A stretch of 14,734 bases of DNA from CAYJEQ01 sp964371155. Lineage in GTDB: Bacteria; Bacillota; Clostridia; Oscillospirales; Ruminococcaceae. The stretch covers positions 1 to 14,734 of the forward strand of contig CAYJLI010000052.1 in assembly GCA_964371155.1 (NCBI GenBank), written 5' to 3'. The notes below the pieces were generated by a model. The model had not been told where the DNA came from and did no database searches. It was given only the letters and a program-made list of their open reading frames with translations. Below, in pieces: positions 1-5,702 of the stretch. A program made the translations under genes and the position numbers. Each line of letters starts with the position of its first letter. Positions within the stretch are counted from its first letter, which is position 1.

Positions 1-4
1 CTAA

Positions 5-1270
5 TTAGCTAAAATTCTTAGAAACAGATATGCATTCAAGTACGCCATCTTTTTCCTCAAATAAAAATGCAACACTGGCAACATCGTCGTCAATAGCTGG
101 ATAGTGGTATGAATTTTCGCCATGATTTCCACCGGTGCTTAAAGTAGGCTCTTCTCCGAAAATTGCTGTAACTTCATCATAGCTCATACCTAAGAACGAG
201 CCATTTTGAGAACCTGCCGAGCCTGTGTGGGCAGCATAAATTTCAAGTAGCTTAGCCTTGGTAAGAGGCCCATGTTCAACTACAAGCTCTGTGGTTGATT
301 CTGTTTCAGCCGTCGGTGCGGCAGTTTCACTACCACTACTTGTGCCATCCCCAAAACCATATTCTGCGGCATACTCAGCATAGCCTGGTGGCAGTGGGTC
401 ATAGCTTTCGTCCCAAGGTGTGCCAGTTTCACGCAAGAAGATATTTACATCAAACGATTCACCCCCATATTCATAGCCATATTCAAATTCCAAAGCGCCA
501 TTAAAGAAGAATGGTGTGAGGTCATAAATATCGTCCTCTGTGAGATAGTAATCAAATGTCCATGCTTCATCATTGATAATAGGTGTGAAATAGGTGTCGC
601 CAAGCTCTATGTACATGCTAATAGCGCCGGAGATTGAACCGTCATACACCTCAAAATATGTTTCATCAGCTGTGCCGCCAATGGATGCGGTGACATCATA
701 AACCCCACCACGATCATATGGCCCTGTATAATTTTCAATAGTCATGGTGCCATACCACTCAGAGCCAAGCTCGAGGGTGGTAGTTGGCGATTCAAAAACA
801 TCTAATAATGACGCAAGTTCACTTTCTTGACTCATTATTTCATCCCAAAGAGAGCTGCCATCCTTGGTGAAAGTCATGCGTGATTCACCAAATTCAGGGT
901 CGGCGGTTACAAGTACAAATACATCACCATCCCACTCAAATGTCGCATCTTCACCTTCTACTACGATAGTTTTTGCATCAAGGTCGTATTCTACTGAACC
1001 AAGTGCAGTTTCTCCCTCCATGGTCATCGAACCGGTTCCATCCGCAGTGAATTCAATAAAAGTGCCTTCTGCCATCTCCATAAGTACGAGGTCAGCATAA
1101 TTAAACTCACTTCCTAAAACTTCCATTGATGAGAGTAAATATTTACCCTCAAGAGTAGTGGCTGCCGCACTTGAGGAAGTATCACCTTCGGCGGGAGCAT
1201 CACCACCGCCACAAGATACCACAGAAATACTAATCATAATTGCCAAAGCTAAAATAAACCATTTTTTCAT
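5..1270 (-). CDS. Secreted three-part lipoprotein of unknown function
   Basis: Predicted 421-residue lipoprotein anchored outside the membrane. Residues 1-20 form a type II signal peptide: MKKW start, hydrophobic core and lipobox VVSC, with Cys20 the expected lipidated residue, followed by a Gly/Ala/Ser/Thr-rich tether to about residue 40. Residues about 41-137 look like a small beta-rich lipocalin-like domain of the kind repeated in Clostridia lipoproteins (GKYLLSSMEV, then an IEFTADGTG turn). Residues about 168-290 are a second beta-rich domain beginning EWYGTMTIENYTG. A low-complexity Ser/Thr/Glu linker (about 308-330) leads to a C-terminal domain (about 335-421) with a MSYDEVTAIFGE segment resembling BamE/SmpA-type folds. 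The ribosome binding site AAAGGGTG lies 6 nt before the ATG. The protein is strongly acidic. The gene is complete. Its biochemical role and ligand are unknown, and the domain resemblance is from memory only. Confidence 0.85.
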   Translation of the reverse strand: MKKWFILALAIMISISVVSCGGGDAPAEGDTSSSAAATTLEGKYLLSSMEVLGSEFNYADLVLMEMAEGTFIEFTADGTGSMTMEGETALGSVEYDLDAKTIVVEGEDATFEWDGDVFVLVTADPEFGESRMTFTKDGSSLWDEIMSQESELASLLDVFESPTTTLELGSEWYGTMTIENYTGPYDRGGVYDVTASIGGTADETYFEVYDGSISGAISMYIELGDTYFTPIINDEAWTFDYYLTEDDIYDLTPFFFNGALEFEYGYEYGGESFDVNIFLRETGTPWDESYDPLPPGYAEYAAEYGFGDGTSSGSETAAPTAETESTTELVVEHGPLTKAKLLEIYAAHTGSAGSQNGSFLGMSYDEVTAIFGEEPTLSTGGNHGENSYHYPAIDDDVASVAFLFEEKDGVLECISVSKNFS

Positions 1271-1396
1271 TTTTTACACCCTTTCGTATCATCAAATACT
1301 ATCATTGCTACTAAACATAGCGGACACAAAGAAATAACCTGTCTTGCCAAGCCTTATTTTACCAAACTAATTCAATGTTAAACACTTTCTGATGGT

Positions 1397-1424
1397 ATTA
1401 CAATATCTACAACTTAAATTGCAA
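1397..1424 (-). promoter_or_regulatory. Candidate promoter for the lipoprotein gene
   Basis: Reading the minus strand, a TTGCAA -35 (1419-1424, 4/6 to consensus) is separated by 16 nt from a TGTAAT -10 (1397-1402, 5/6). This would give a leader of about 120 nt. An alternative is a perfect TATAAT at 1446-1451, but its -35 is poor. The choice between them is uncertain. Confidence 0.35.
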
Positions 1425-1471
1425 ATAATGAATATCATCAGCTTAATTATAGCAAATATTTCCTTATTTGG

Positions 1472-1491
1472 AATGTGCCAATAAGCACATT
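1472..1491. promoter_or_regulatory. Operator-like dyad upstream of the lipoprotein gene
   Basis: A perfect 7-bp inverted repeat, AATGTGC (1472-1478) and GCACATT (1485-1491), has a 6-nt spacer. It lies just upstream of the TATAAT at 1446-1451 when read on the minus strand. No T-run follows on either strand, so it fits a regulator-binding dyad better than a terminator. No regulator is identified. Confidence 0.25.
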
Positions 1492-1517
1492 TAGTATGAG
1501 AAAGTATGAAAAAGTGA

Positions 1518-1543
1518 TAATTAAATGTTTTTGTATTTAATTA
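1518..1543 (-). terminator. Weak AT-rich hairpin downstream of the mobA-like gene
   Basis: A 9-bp perfect inverted repeat (1518-1526 and 1535-1543) has an 8-nt loop. It lies about 40 nt past the mobA-like stop codon, and on the minus strand is followed shortly by a run of five T. The stem is entirely A/T, so termination would be weak. The rest of the 312-bp gap 1271-1582 holds only the lipoprotein promoter candidates and the dyad. I see no gene in it. Confidence 0.2.
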
Positions 1544-1582
1544 AATCAGCCATAAAATATTATTTTCTCACTCTGTAGGTGA

Positions 1583-2284
1583 TTAATACTGCTCACCATA
1601 AAAATCCACAGCCTTATGAAAATCCTCTTCGGTATTTATATTTATAAGCTCTGCCGAAGTAAGAGGTATATAACAAGTATTCATCTCGGTGAACAGTGAT
1701 ATGAGCTTAAATCTCTTTTGCTCTATCGCATTTTTAAAGAGCGGAAACGCCGTCCTTTTCACCGCACAGAAAAGTGGATGTATCTTACCGTCTTCGTCGG
1801 AGGATAATGCTGCGTCGTACTCACCGCTGCTAATAGCTTCAAAAAGCAAAATGCAACTCTCTTTATTAATAAAGGGCATATCGCACGGGAGAAATAATAT
1901 CACTTCTGCATCCGTTTCCTCAAACGCTGTTGCAATGGCGCCAATAGGGCCACAATCTTCATAATTATCTCTTATGATTTTATAGTCTTCATATCCTGTT
2001 GGAGAAGTTTTAGCAAGCGATATTGCCACCTCGCTTTGAGGTGGTATTTCTTTTAAAAGTCGTTCAATTATACTTTCTGCTCCTATTTTGATAAGCGCTT
2101 TATTCTTACCACCAAAACGTCTTGCTTTGCCACCTGCAAGAATTACGGTAAGAATATTTTGTAATGGCTTATCAAAGCGCCTGTCCGAGGGGGTAAATAG
2201 CTTAAACCCACTCTTCTGTGCAGTAAATTCAGCCATATTTTTAAAAGAAGGTTTTTTGCTGTATTCTCCATTTGTTCCACTCAT
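1583..2284 (-). CDS. mobA: MobA-like molybdenum cofactor guanylyltransferase
   Basis: Cytosolic nucleotidyltransferase of the MobA family, which attaches GMP from GTP to molybdopterin to make the bis-MGD cofactor. Visible motifs: the nucleotide-binding LAGGKARRFGGKNKAL (49-64), CGPIGAI (111-117), the metal-binding LPCDMPFI with Asp135 (132-139), HPLFCAV (169-175) and NINTEEDF (215-222, the family's usual NINTPEDL). At 233 residues it is longer than usual (about 190-210) because about 45 residues precede the catalytic domain. The start at 2284 has no clear ribosome binding site, and the next in-frame Met is residue 17, so the true N-terminus is unsure. No other cofactor or molybdoenzyme gene is in the window, so the substrate is inferred from the family. 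MocA-type cytidylyltransferases differ in the LAAG motif, which makes MobA the better call. Confidence 0.85.
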   Translation of the reverse strand: MSGTNGEYSKKPSFKNMAEFTAQKSGFKLFTPSDRRFDKPLQNILTVILAGGKARRFGGKNKALIKIGAESIIERLLKEIPPQSEVAISLAKTSPTGYEDYKIIRDNYEDCGPIGAIATAFEETDAEVILFLPCDMPFINKESCILLFEAISSGEYDAALSSDEDGKIHPLFCAVKRTAFPLFKNAIEQKRFKLISLFTEMNTCYIPLTSAELININTEEDFHKAVDFYGEQY

Positions 2285-2342
2285 TTTTCACACTGCCAAT
2301 TCTAATTTTAATTTATCTTTTATATAAAATTTATCATGAAGT

Positions 2343-2371
2343 ATTGTATCATAAAAATCTAAAAATGTATA
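2343..2371 (-). promoter_or_regulatory. Candidate promoter for the mobA-like gene
   Basis: On the minus strand TATACA (2366-2371, 4/6 to the -35 consensus) is followed after 17 nt by TACAAT (2343-2348, 5/6 to the -10). The leader would be about 50 nt. The divergent gap 2285-2605 also carries a G-rich run at 2439-2456 and the mtnN promoter. I see no gene in it. Confidence 0.35.
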
Positions 2372-2519
2372 TATTTGCATTTTCACTCTCTTAGCAAAAA
2401 CTATTCCAATAAAACCTGTGCGAGTTTGATTATTGTCAGGCGGTGGGGGAGGGGGGATAGTGATGCAGGAACGCTCTTTATAAAGCTGAAAAATAATTTT
2501 TCATTTAAGTTAAAACTAA

Positions 2520-2548
2520 TTGAAATGTTAACAGATTTCTTATATAAT
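2520..2548 (+). promoter_or_regulatory. Strong sigma-A-type promoter for mtnN
   Basis: TTGAAA (2520-2525, 5/6) and a perfect TATAAT (2543-2548) are separated by the ideal 17 nt. The predicted start is near 2555, giving a leader of about 50 nt before the mtnN ATG. Confidence 0.75.
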
Positions 2549-2605
2549 AATGCTTGTGTAAATAGATTTAATCATAATACAGAGAAAGAATAGGGGTAAT
2601 TATTT

Positions 2606-3292
2606 ATGACATGGGGAATAATAGGAGCACTTAAAGAAGAAATAGAAGCAATAAAATCTGCAATGCAGATTGAAGATGAAAAAGATATAATGGGACAGAG
2701 ATATTACAGCGGCAGTATAGAAGGGGTAAAGCTTGTGCTTGTTTGTGCGAGTATTGGTAAAGTAAACGCCACCTGTTGTGCTGTTACCCTTGCAAGGGAG
2801 TACGGTGTGGATGTAATTGTAAATACCGGAATTGCAGGTGCTATGGCGAAAAATCTGAAAATGCTCGATGTAGTTGTATCTACAACAGTGAAATATCATG
2901 ACCACGGCGACTTTTTCGCAAATTACGCACCCTACTCAAATGAATTTGAAGCCGAAGAAAGACTAATAAACTCAACACTTAAGGCATGCGAAAAAGTAGC
3001 CTTAACAAATGGATTTAACTACTATAAGGGCAAAATAGTGACTGGAGATTTATTTGTCTCCACAACAGAGGATAAAGAGCGCATAGTAAATCTTCACGAC
3101 CCAATGTGCACCGAGATGGAAGGTGCGGCAATAGGGCAGGTGGCATTTATGTGCGGACTTCCATTTGTGGTTATCCGCTCAATGTCGGACAGTGCCGACG
3201 ATGACGCAAAAGAAAGCTACGACAACTTAATTACCGACTCAGCAAATAATGCCTCGGCGATAGTCCTTGAGCTTATTAAATTATATAAATAA
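2606..3292 (+). CDS. mtnN: 5'-methylthioadenosine/S-adenosylhomocysteine nucleosidase
   Basis: Cytosolic hydrolase that removes adenine from 5'-methylthioadenosine and S-adenosylhomocysteine, and commonly from 5'-deoxyadenosine. It clears inhibitors of SAM-dependent and polyamine reactions and feeds methionine salvage or S-ribosylhomocysteine/AI-2 formation. The 228-residue length is typical. The N-terminus GIIGALKEE aligns residue for residue with the E. coli enzyme and puts the catalytic Glu at position 12. Also visible are GIAGA (75-79), the substrate-binding Met171-Glu172 in TEMEGAA, and the catalytic Asp195 in RSMSDSADD. A ribosome binding site AGGGG lies about 9 nt before the ATG. It is transcribed alone from the promoter at 2520-2548. 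The stop codon lies inside a 13-bp inverted repeat. No luxS or methionine-salvage gene is adjacent. Confidence 0.97.
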   Translation: MTWGIIGALKEEIEAIKSAMQIEDEKDIMGQRYYSGSIEGVKLVLVCASIGKVNATCCAVTLAREYGVDVIVNTGIAGAMAKNLKMLDVVVSTTVKYHDHGDFFANYAPYSNEFEAEERLINSTLKACEKVALTNGFNYYKGKIVTGDLFVSTTEDKERIVNLHDPMCTEMEGAAIGQVAFMCGLPFVVIRSMSDSADDDAKESYDNLITDSANNASAIVLELIKLYK

Positions 3293-3311
3293 TCCGTAGG
3301 ATTATTTATAT
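3283..3311 (+). terminator. Hairpin overlapping the mtnN stop codon
   Basis: A perfect 13-bp inverted repeat (3283-3295 and 3299-3311) has a 3-nt GTA loop and a short CC/GG top. It contains the mtnN TAA. No clean T-run follows, so it may stabilise the mRNA end rather than terminate. Its right arm overlaps the first copy of the 29-bp repeat. Confidence 0.3.
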
Positions 3312-3333
3312 CCTCGCAGGGGCGATTTAGATT
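3305..3333. repeat. 29-bp direct repeat, copy 1
   Basis: Identical over 29 bases to 3511-3539, and the match breaks at both flanks. The core CCTCGCAGGGGCGATT can fold as a small CCTC-GCA-GGGG hairpin. It resembles the AGGGGCGA-type intergenic repeats dispersed in many Clostridia genomes. That resemblance is from memory and not searched. Confidence 0.85.
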
Positions 3334-3510
3334 GTGCATAATCCCACGGTGGTAGTATAGTATTTCCCACTTAATTTAAAATTCTGCATAATCTCCGCTC
3401 TTTTGCCTTGCAAAAATTGCGACATTATTTTTTTGGCTTTGCCTTTATGTTTATGAGGCTTTGCCCCATACCCCACGATTTTTTGAAAAAAATCGAGTAA
3501 AACTTTATTT
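3334..3510. repeat. Intergenic block between the 29-bp repeats, probably a dispersed repeat
   Basis: Non-coding in all frames I can support. It holds two TGCATAATC copies (3335 and 3385 areas), TTTTGC/GCAAAA arms (3401-3415), two GGCTTTGCC copies (about 3435 and 3458), a GGCTTTGCCCCATACCCCAC stretch, and an 8-bp stem with a TGAA loop at 3476-3495. The stretch plus palindrome resembles an intergenic element scattered widely in gut Clostridia genomes (recalled, not searched). With the two 29-mers and the palindrome at 3581-3604 it fills the 332-bp gap between mtnN and the next gene. Confidence 0.45.
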
Positions 3511-3539
3511 TTTATATCCTCGCAGGGGCGATTTAGATT
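3511..3539. repeat. 29-bp direct repeat, copy 2
   Basis: Exact second copy of 3305-3333, offset by 206 bp. It is followed by a C-rich stretch and a 6-bp hairpin (CTCAGT/ACTGAG, 3555-3570). Confidence 0.85.
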
Positions 3540-3573
3540 CCCCCACTTTCGTCACTCAGTGATAACTGAGCAA

Positions 3574-3604
3574 ATGGCAGATTTATATTAAATTTAATAT
3601 AAAT
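3574..3604 (+). promoter_or_regulatory. Perfect 24-bp palindrome with an overlapping weak promoter
   Basis: Positions 3581-3604 form a perfect A/T-only palindrome of two 12-base arms with no spacer, ending 20 bp before the start codon at 3625. A weak promoter can be placed on it: ATGGCA (3574-3579, 4/6), an 18-nt spacer and TATAAA (3598-3603, 5/6). A protein bound to the palindrome would cover the -10. The palindrome is certain. Its role as operator is inference. Confidence 0.45.
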
Positions 3605-3624
3605 AATAATTTCACGGAGGCAAA

Positions 3625-4239
3625 ATGGGTATTAGTTTGATTGAGATTTTTGAATATATCGGAGTGGCAGCTTTTGCAATATCGGGTGCATATGTGGCGA
3701 TACAAAAGCGTATGGATATATTCGGAGTATATGTAATTGCGTTTATCACCTCATGTGGGGGTGGTATTATTCGTGATGTGGTAATGGATGAGGGAGTGCC
3801 TTTATTTTTTAATAGCTATACAATTATGATAATAGTTATTATCTCCACCACAATTGCCATTGCCTTTAAAAGCGAGAGCAAAACCATGCATATGTTTATG
3901 ATTACATGCGATGCTTTGGGGCTTGGAATATTTGCTGTCAATGCAGGAGTTAAAGCAATAAATGCAGGGTATAATTTTCCTCAATTTCTTTTCGTAGCCT
4001 CAATTACAGCGGTTGGAGGGGGAGTTATGAGGGATTTGCTCTGCCAACGTGTACCTGTGATACTGAGAAAAGAAATTTATGCAATGTGGGCACTTATTGG
4101 AAGTGCAGTGCTGTGGTTTATTCACCCACTTATCGGAATAACGCTTTCTATGTATCTATCGCTTACATTTATTGTAGTATTTAGGCTTATAAGTGCATAT
4201 AAAAATATTAACCTTCCCGTACCAAGGGAAAGTAAATAA
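3625..4239 (+). CDS. UPF0126/TRIC-type seven-helix membrane channel or transporter (YicG-like)
   Basis: Integral membrane protein of 204 residues, the usual length for the family. It has two tandem UPF0126 repeats. The first (about 10-80) carries GVAAFAISGAYVAIQK and GGGIIRD (45-51). The second (about 95-165) carries CDALGLGIFAVNAGVKA and GGGVMRD (131-137). A seventh helix follows at about 167-187. The paired GGGxxRD signatures are diagnostic. Family members are related to trimeric intracellular cation channels, and E. coli YicG has been linked to glycine uptake, so the substrate here is not predictable. GGAGG lies 4 nt before the ATG. The next gene starts 20 nt after the stop, so the two are probably co-transcribed, possibly under the palindrome at 3581-3604. 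Confidence 0.9.
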   Translation: MGISLIEIFEYIGVAAFAISGAYVAIQKRMDIFGVYVIAFITSCGGGIIRDVVMDEGVPLFFNSYTIMIIVIISTTIAIAFKSESKTMHMFMITCDALGLGIFAVNAGVKAINAGYNFPQFLFVASITAVGGGVMRDLLCQRVPVILRKEIYAMWALIGSAVLWFIHPLIGITLSMYLSLTFIVVFRLISAYKNINLPVPRESK

Positions 4240-4259
4240 TTTTAAGGAGAAATCATAAT

Positions 4260-4541
4260 ATGGATGCAAAACAGATAAAAAATAAATCATTTATATGCAG
4301 TCTGGAAATGGCATTTGTAATTGCCTTTATAATTTCACCCATATCGGATATTATAGCCACGGCGTTAAATATACCGCTACTCGATTATATTTTATCTGCT
4401 GCAATGCTATACATTCTATTTACGCTTATGGACTACAAAAGAAAACAAAATTTAAAGCTAAGTAAAGTATTGATTTTTAGCGGATTTGTGATGGGGATTT
4501 TAATTGCAATTGTAAGTGGAGATATATATTTTACATTTTAA
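4260..4541 (+). CDS. Small three-helix membrane protein, unidentified
   Basis: Encodes 93 residues with a basic N-terminus (MDAKQIKNK) and three predicted membrane segments: about 11-36, 40-57 and 69-91. A positively charged loop (DYKRKQNLKLSK) separates the second and third. I do not recognise the family. AAGGAG lies 10 nt before the ATG, and the gene follows the YicG-like gene by 20 nt, so it is likely the second gene of that unit. Good ribosome binding site, spacing and hydrophobic pattern support a real gene. A DUF2798-like small membrane protein is one possibility but the match is not strong. No function is proposed. Confidence 0.7.
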   Translation: MDAKQIKNKSFICSLEMAFVIAFIISPISDIIATALNIPLLDYILSAAMLYILFTLMDYKRKQNLKLSKVLIFSGFVMGILIAIVSGDIYFTF

Positions 4542-4791
4542 TATATATAAGCGCAGTTGTGGCGAAAGAAGAATCAAATACACTGATATAGAAAATTCAA
4601 ATACTTTCCCACAATTTCCACCTCAAACTTAGAAAATTCTTTAAATTTGCCTCATGCAATTATCTGAATATTAGGCTATGCTAACTCCTCGTATTTAGTC
4701 ACACTAATTGCCTGATTTGTTAAAAAATGCATGAAATTTTCCCCCATCGTAGTTAAAAAGGTAATTGTTTTAATAATTTATTAATAACTGC
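4542..4791. other. AT-rich intergenic stretch with no recognised gene
   Basis: The gap from 4542 to the talC promoter holds no supportable coding sequence, RNA gene or strong terminator on either strand. The only pairing noticed is GCAATTA (about 4656) with TAATTGC (about 4706), with a 43-nt loop, too weak to call. Confidence 0.5.
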
Positions 4792-4820
4792 TTGTAAAAC
4801 CCATCTTTAAATGCTATATT
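4792..4820 (+). promoter_or_regulatory. Extended -10 promoter for the transaldolase gene
   Basis: TTGTAA (4792-4797, 4/6), a 17-nt spacer and TATATT (4815-4820, 5/6) preceded by TGC, an extended -10. The start would be near 4827, leaving a leader of about 30 nt with AGGAGG at 4844-4849. Confidence 0.65.
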
Positions 4821-4857
4821 AAAAGAAAGAATAAATGTATTTTAGGAGGTATAGTGT

Positions 4858-5502
4858 ATGAAATTATTTATAGATACAGCCAATGTGGAAGAAATAAAAA
4901 AAGCCAATGATTTAGGTGTGGTATGCGGTGTAACCACAAATCCCTCACTAATAGCAAAAGAGGGCAGGGATTTTAAAGAAGTGGTAAAGGAAATTACCAC
5001 AATAGTGGATGGCCCGATATCCGCCGAAGTTATTTCAATGAATGGCGATGAAATGGTAAAAGAAGCTTTAGAGCTTGTGAAAATCCATGAAAATATAGTA
5101 ATAAAAATTCCAATGTGTGCAGAGGGTTTAAAGGCTACAAAACAGCTTAAAGCAAAAAATATCAAAACTAATGTAACATTAATTTTCTCCGCCGCACAAG
5201 CATTGCTTGCAGCAAGAGCCGGAGCCACATATGTAAGCCCATTCGTTGGCAGGCTTGACGATGTGGGTCAAGAGGGGATAAACCTTATAGCAGAAATTAG
5301 TGAGATGTTTTCTGTGCATAATATAGAATGTGAAATAATCTCCGCATCAATAAGAAATCCAATTCATGTTACAGCGTCCGCACTTGCAGGTGCAGACATT
5401 GCCACAGTGCCATACAAAATAATAGAGCAGATGATTAAGCATCCACTCACCGACATAGGCATTGAAAAATTCCTAAAAGACTGGGAAAATGTACCCAAGT
5501 AA
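4858..5502 (+). CDS. tal: Small transaldolase, TalC/MipB type
   Basis: Cytosolic TIM-barrel class I aldolase of the short transaldolase family (214 residues, typical). It should transfer dihydroxyacetone units between sugar phosphates in the non-oxidative pentose phosphate pathway. Visible are the N-terminal LFIDTANVEEI, the GVTTNPS turn (24-30), the Schiff-base Lys83 in IKIP, TNVTLIF (104-110), and SPFVGRLDD (127-135). Fructose-6-phosphate aldolase of E. coli has Tyr (APYVNR) where this protein has Phe129. That Phe/Tyr position is known to separate transaldolase from FSA activity, so transaldolase is preferred. The C-terminus HPLTDIGIEKFLKDW matches the Bacillus-type enzyme. AGGAGG lies 8 nt before the ATG. 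It has its own promoter and no sugar-pathway neighbours. Confidence 0.94.
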   Translation: MKLFIDTANVEEIKKANDLGVVCGVTTNPSLIAKEGRDFKEVVKEITTIVDGPISAEVISMNGDEMVKEALELVKIHENIVIKIPMCAEGLKATKQLKAKNIKTNVTLIFSAAQALLAARAGATYVSPFVGRLDDVGQEGINLIAEISEMFSVHNIECEIISASIRNPIHVTASALAGADIATVPYKIIEQMIKHPLTDIGIEKFLKDWENVPK

Positions 5503-5638
5503 TTTTTAAAAACTACCTAAAACAAAATCTCTTAATACTCCTCCCTAACACGGTGGAGAGGAATAGAGCGAAAAAATGTCGTTAATTTATGGGCATTTTG
5601 AAAACTGAATGGTAAATACAGCTTTTACCGGCAACGGC

Positions 5639-5679
5639 AAATCCGTGTATGTAGATTTATCTGCTTATGCGGATTTTTT
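5639..5679 (+). promoter_or_regulatory. Terminator-like hairpin in the antiporter operon leader (possible attenuator)
   Basis: An 11-bp stem (5639-5649 with 5666-5676, two G-T wobbles, core AAATCCG/CGGATTT) has a 16-nt loop and a six-T run at 5674-5679. It ends only 23 nt before the mrpE ATG and 12 nt before its AAGGAGG ribosome binding site. Another hairpin (GGTAAA 5611-5616 with TTTACC 5624-5629) precedes it. A promoter cannot fit between the T-run and the gene, so any mRNA of the operon must pass through this structure, the arrangement of an attenuator or riboswitch platform. No known riboswitch class was recognised, and no convincing promoter was found in 5503-5638. It could also simply be the terminator of the transaldolase transcript, with partial readthrough. 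Confidence 0.5.
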
Positions 5680-5702
5680 GGGCAAAAACAAGGAGGAAAA
5701 AA

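Noticed and set aside
2375..2593. Open frame of 72 codons on the plus strand before mtnN
   Set aside because: It starts at TTG without a ribosome binding site and runs through the G-rich run and the mtnN promoter. Its translation resembles no family. Treated as chance.
3305..3539. CRISPR-like array
   Set aside because: Only two copies, a 177-bp interval with its own structure and no cas genes. Better explained as a dispersed intergenic repeat.
5503..5560. Possible terminator directly after the transaldolase gene (TCCTC/GAGGA pairing near 5537-5562)
   Set aside because: The stem is interrupted, the loop is large and no T-run follows.
5593..5610. GAAAACTGAAT segment resembling rRNA-operon spacer sequence
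   Set aside because: Too short, and no rRNA or tRNA sequence is near it.
5667..5702. Upstream in-frame ATG for mrpE
   Set aside because: It lies inside the right arm of the leader hairpin and has no ribosome binding site. The start at 5703 has AAGGAGG at correct spacing.
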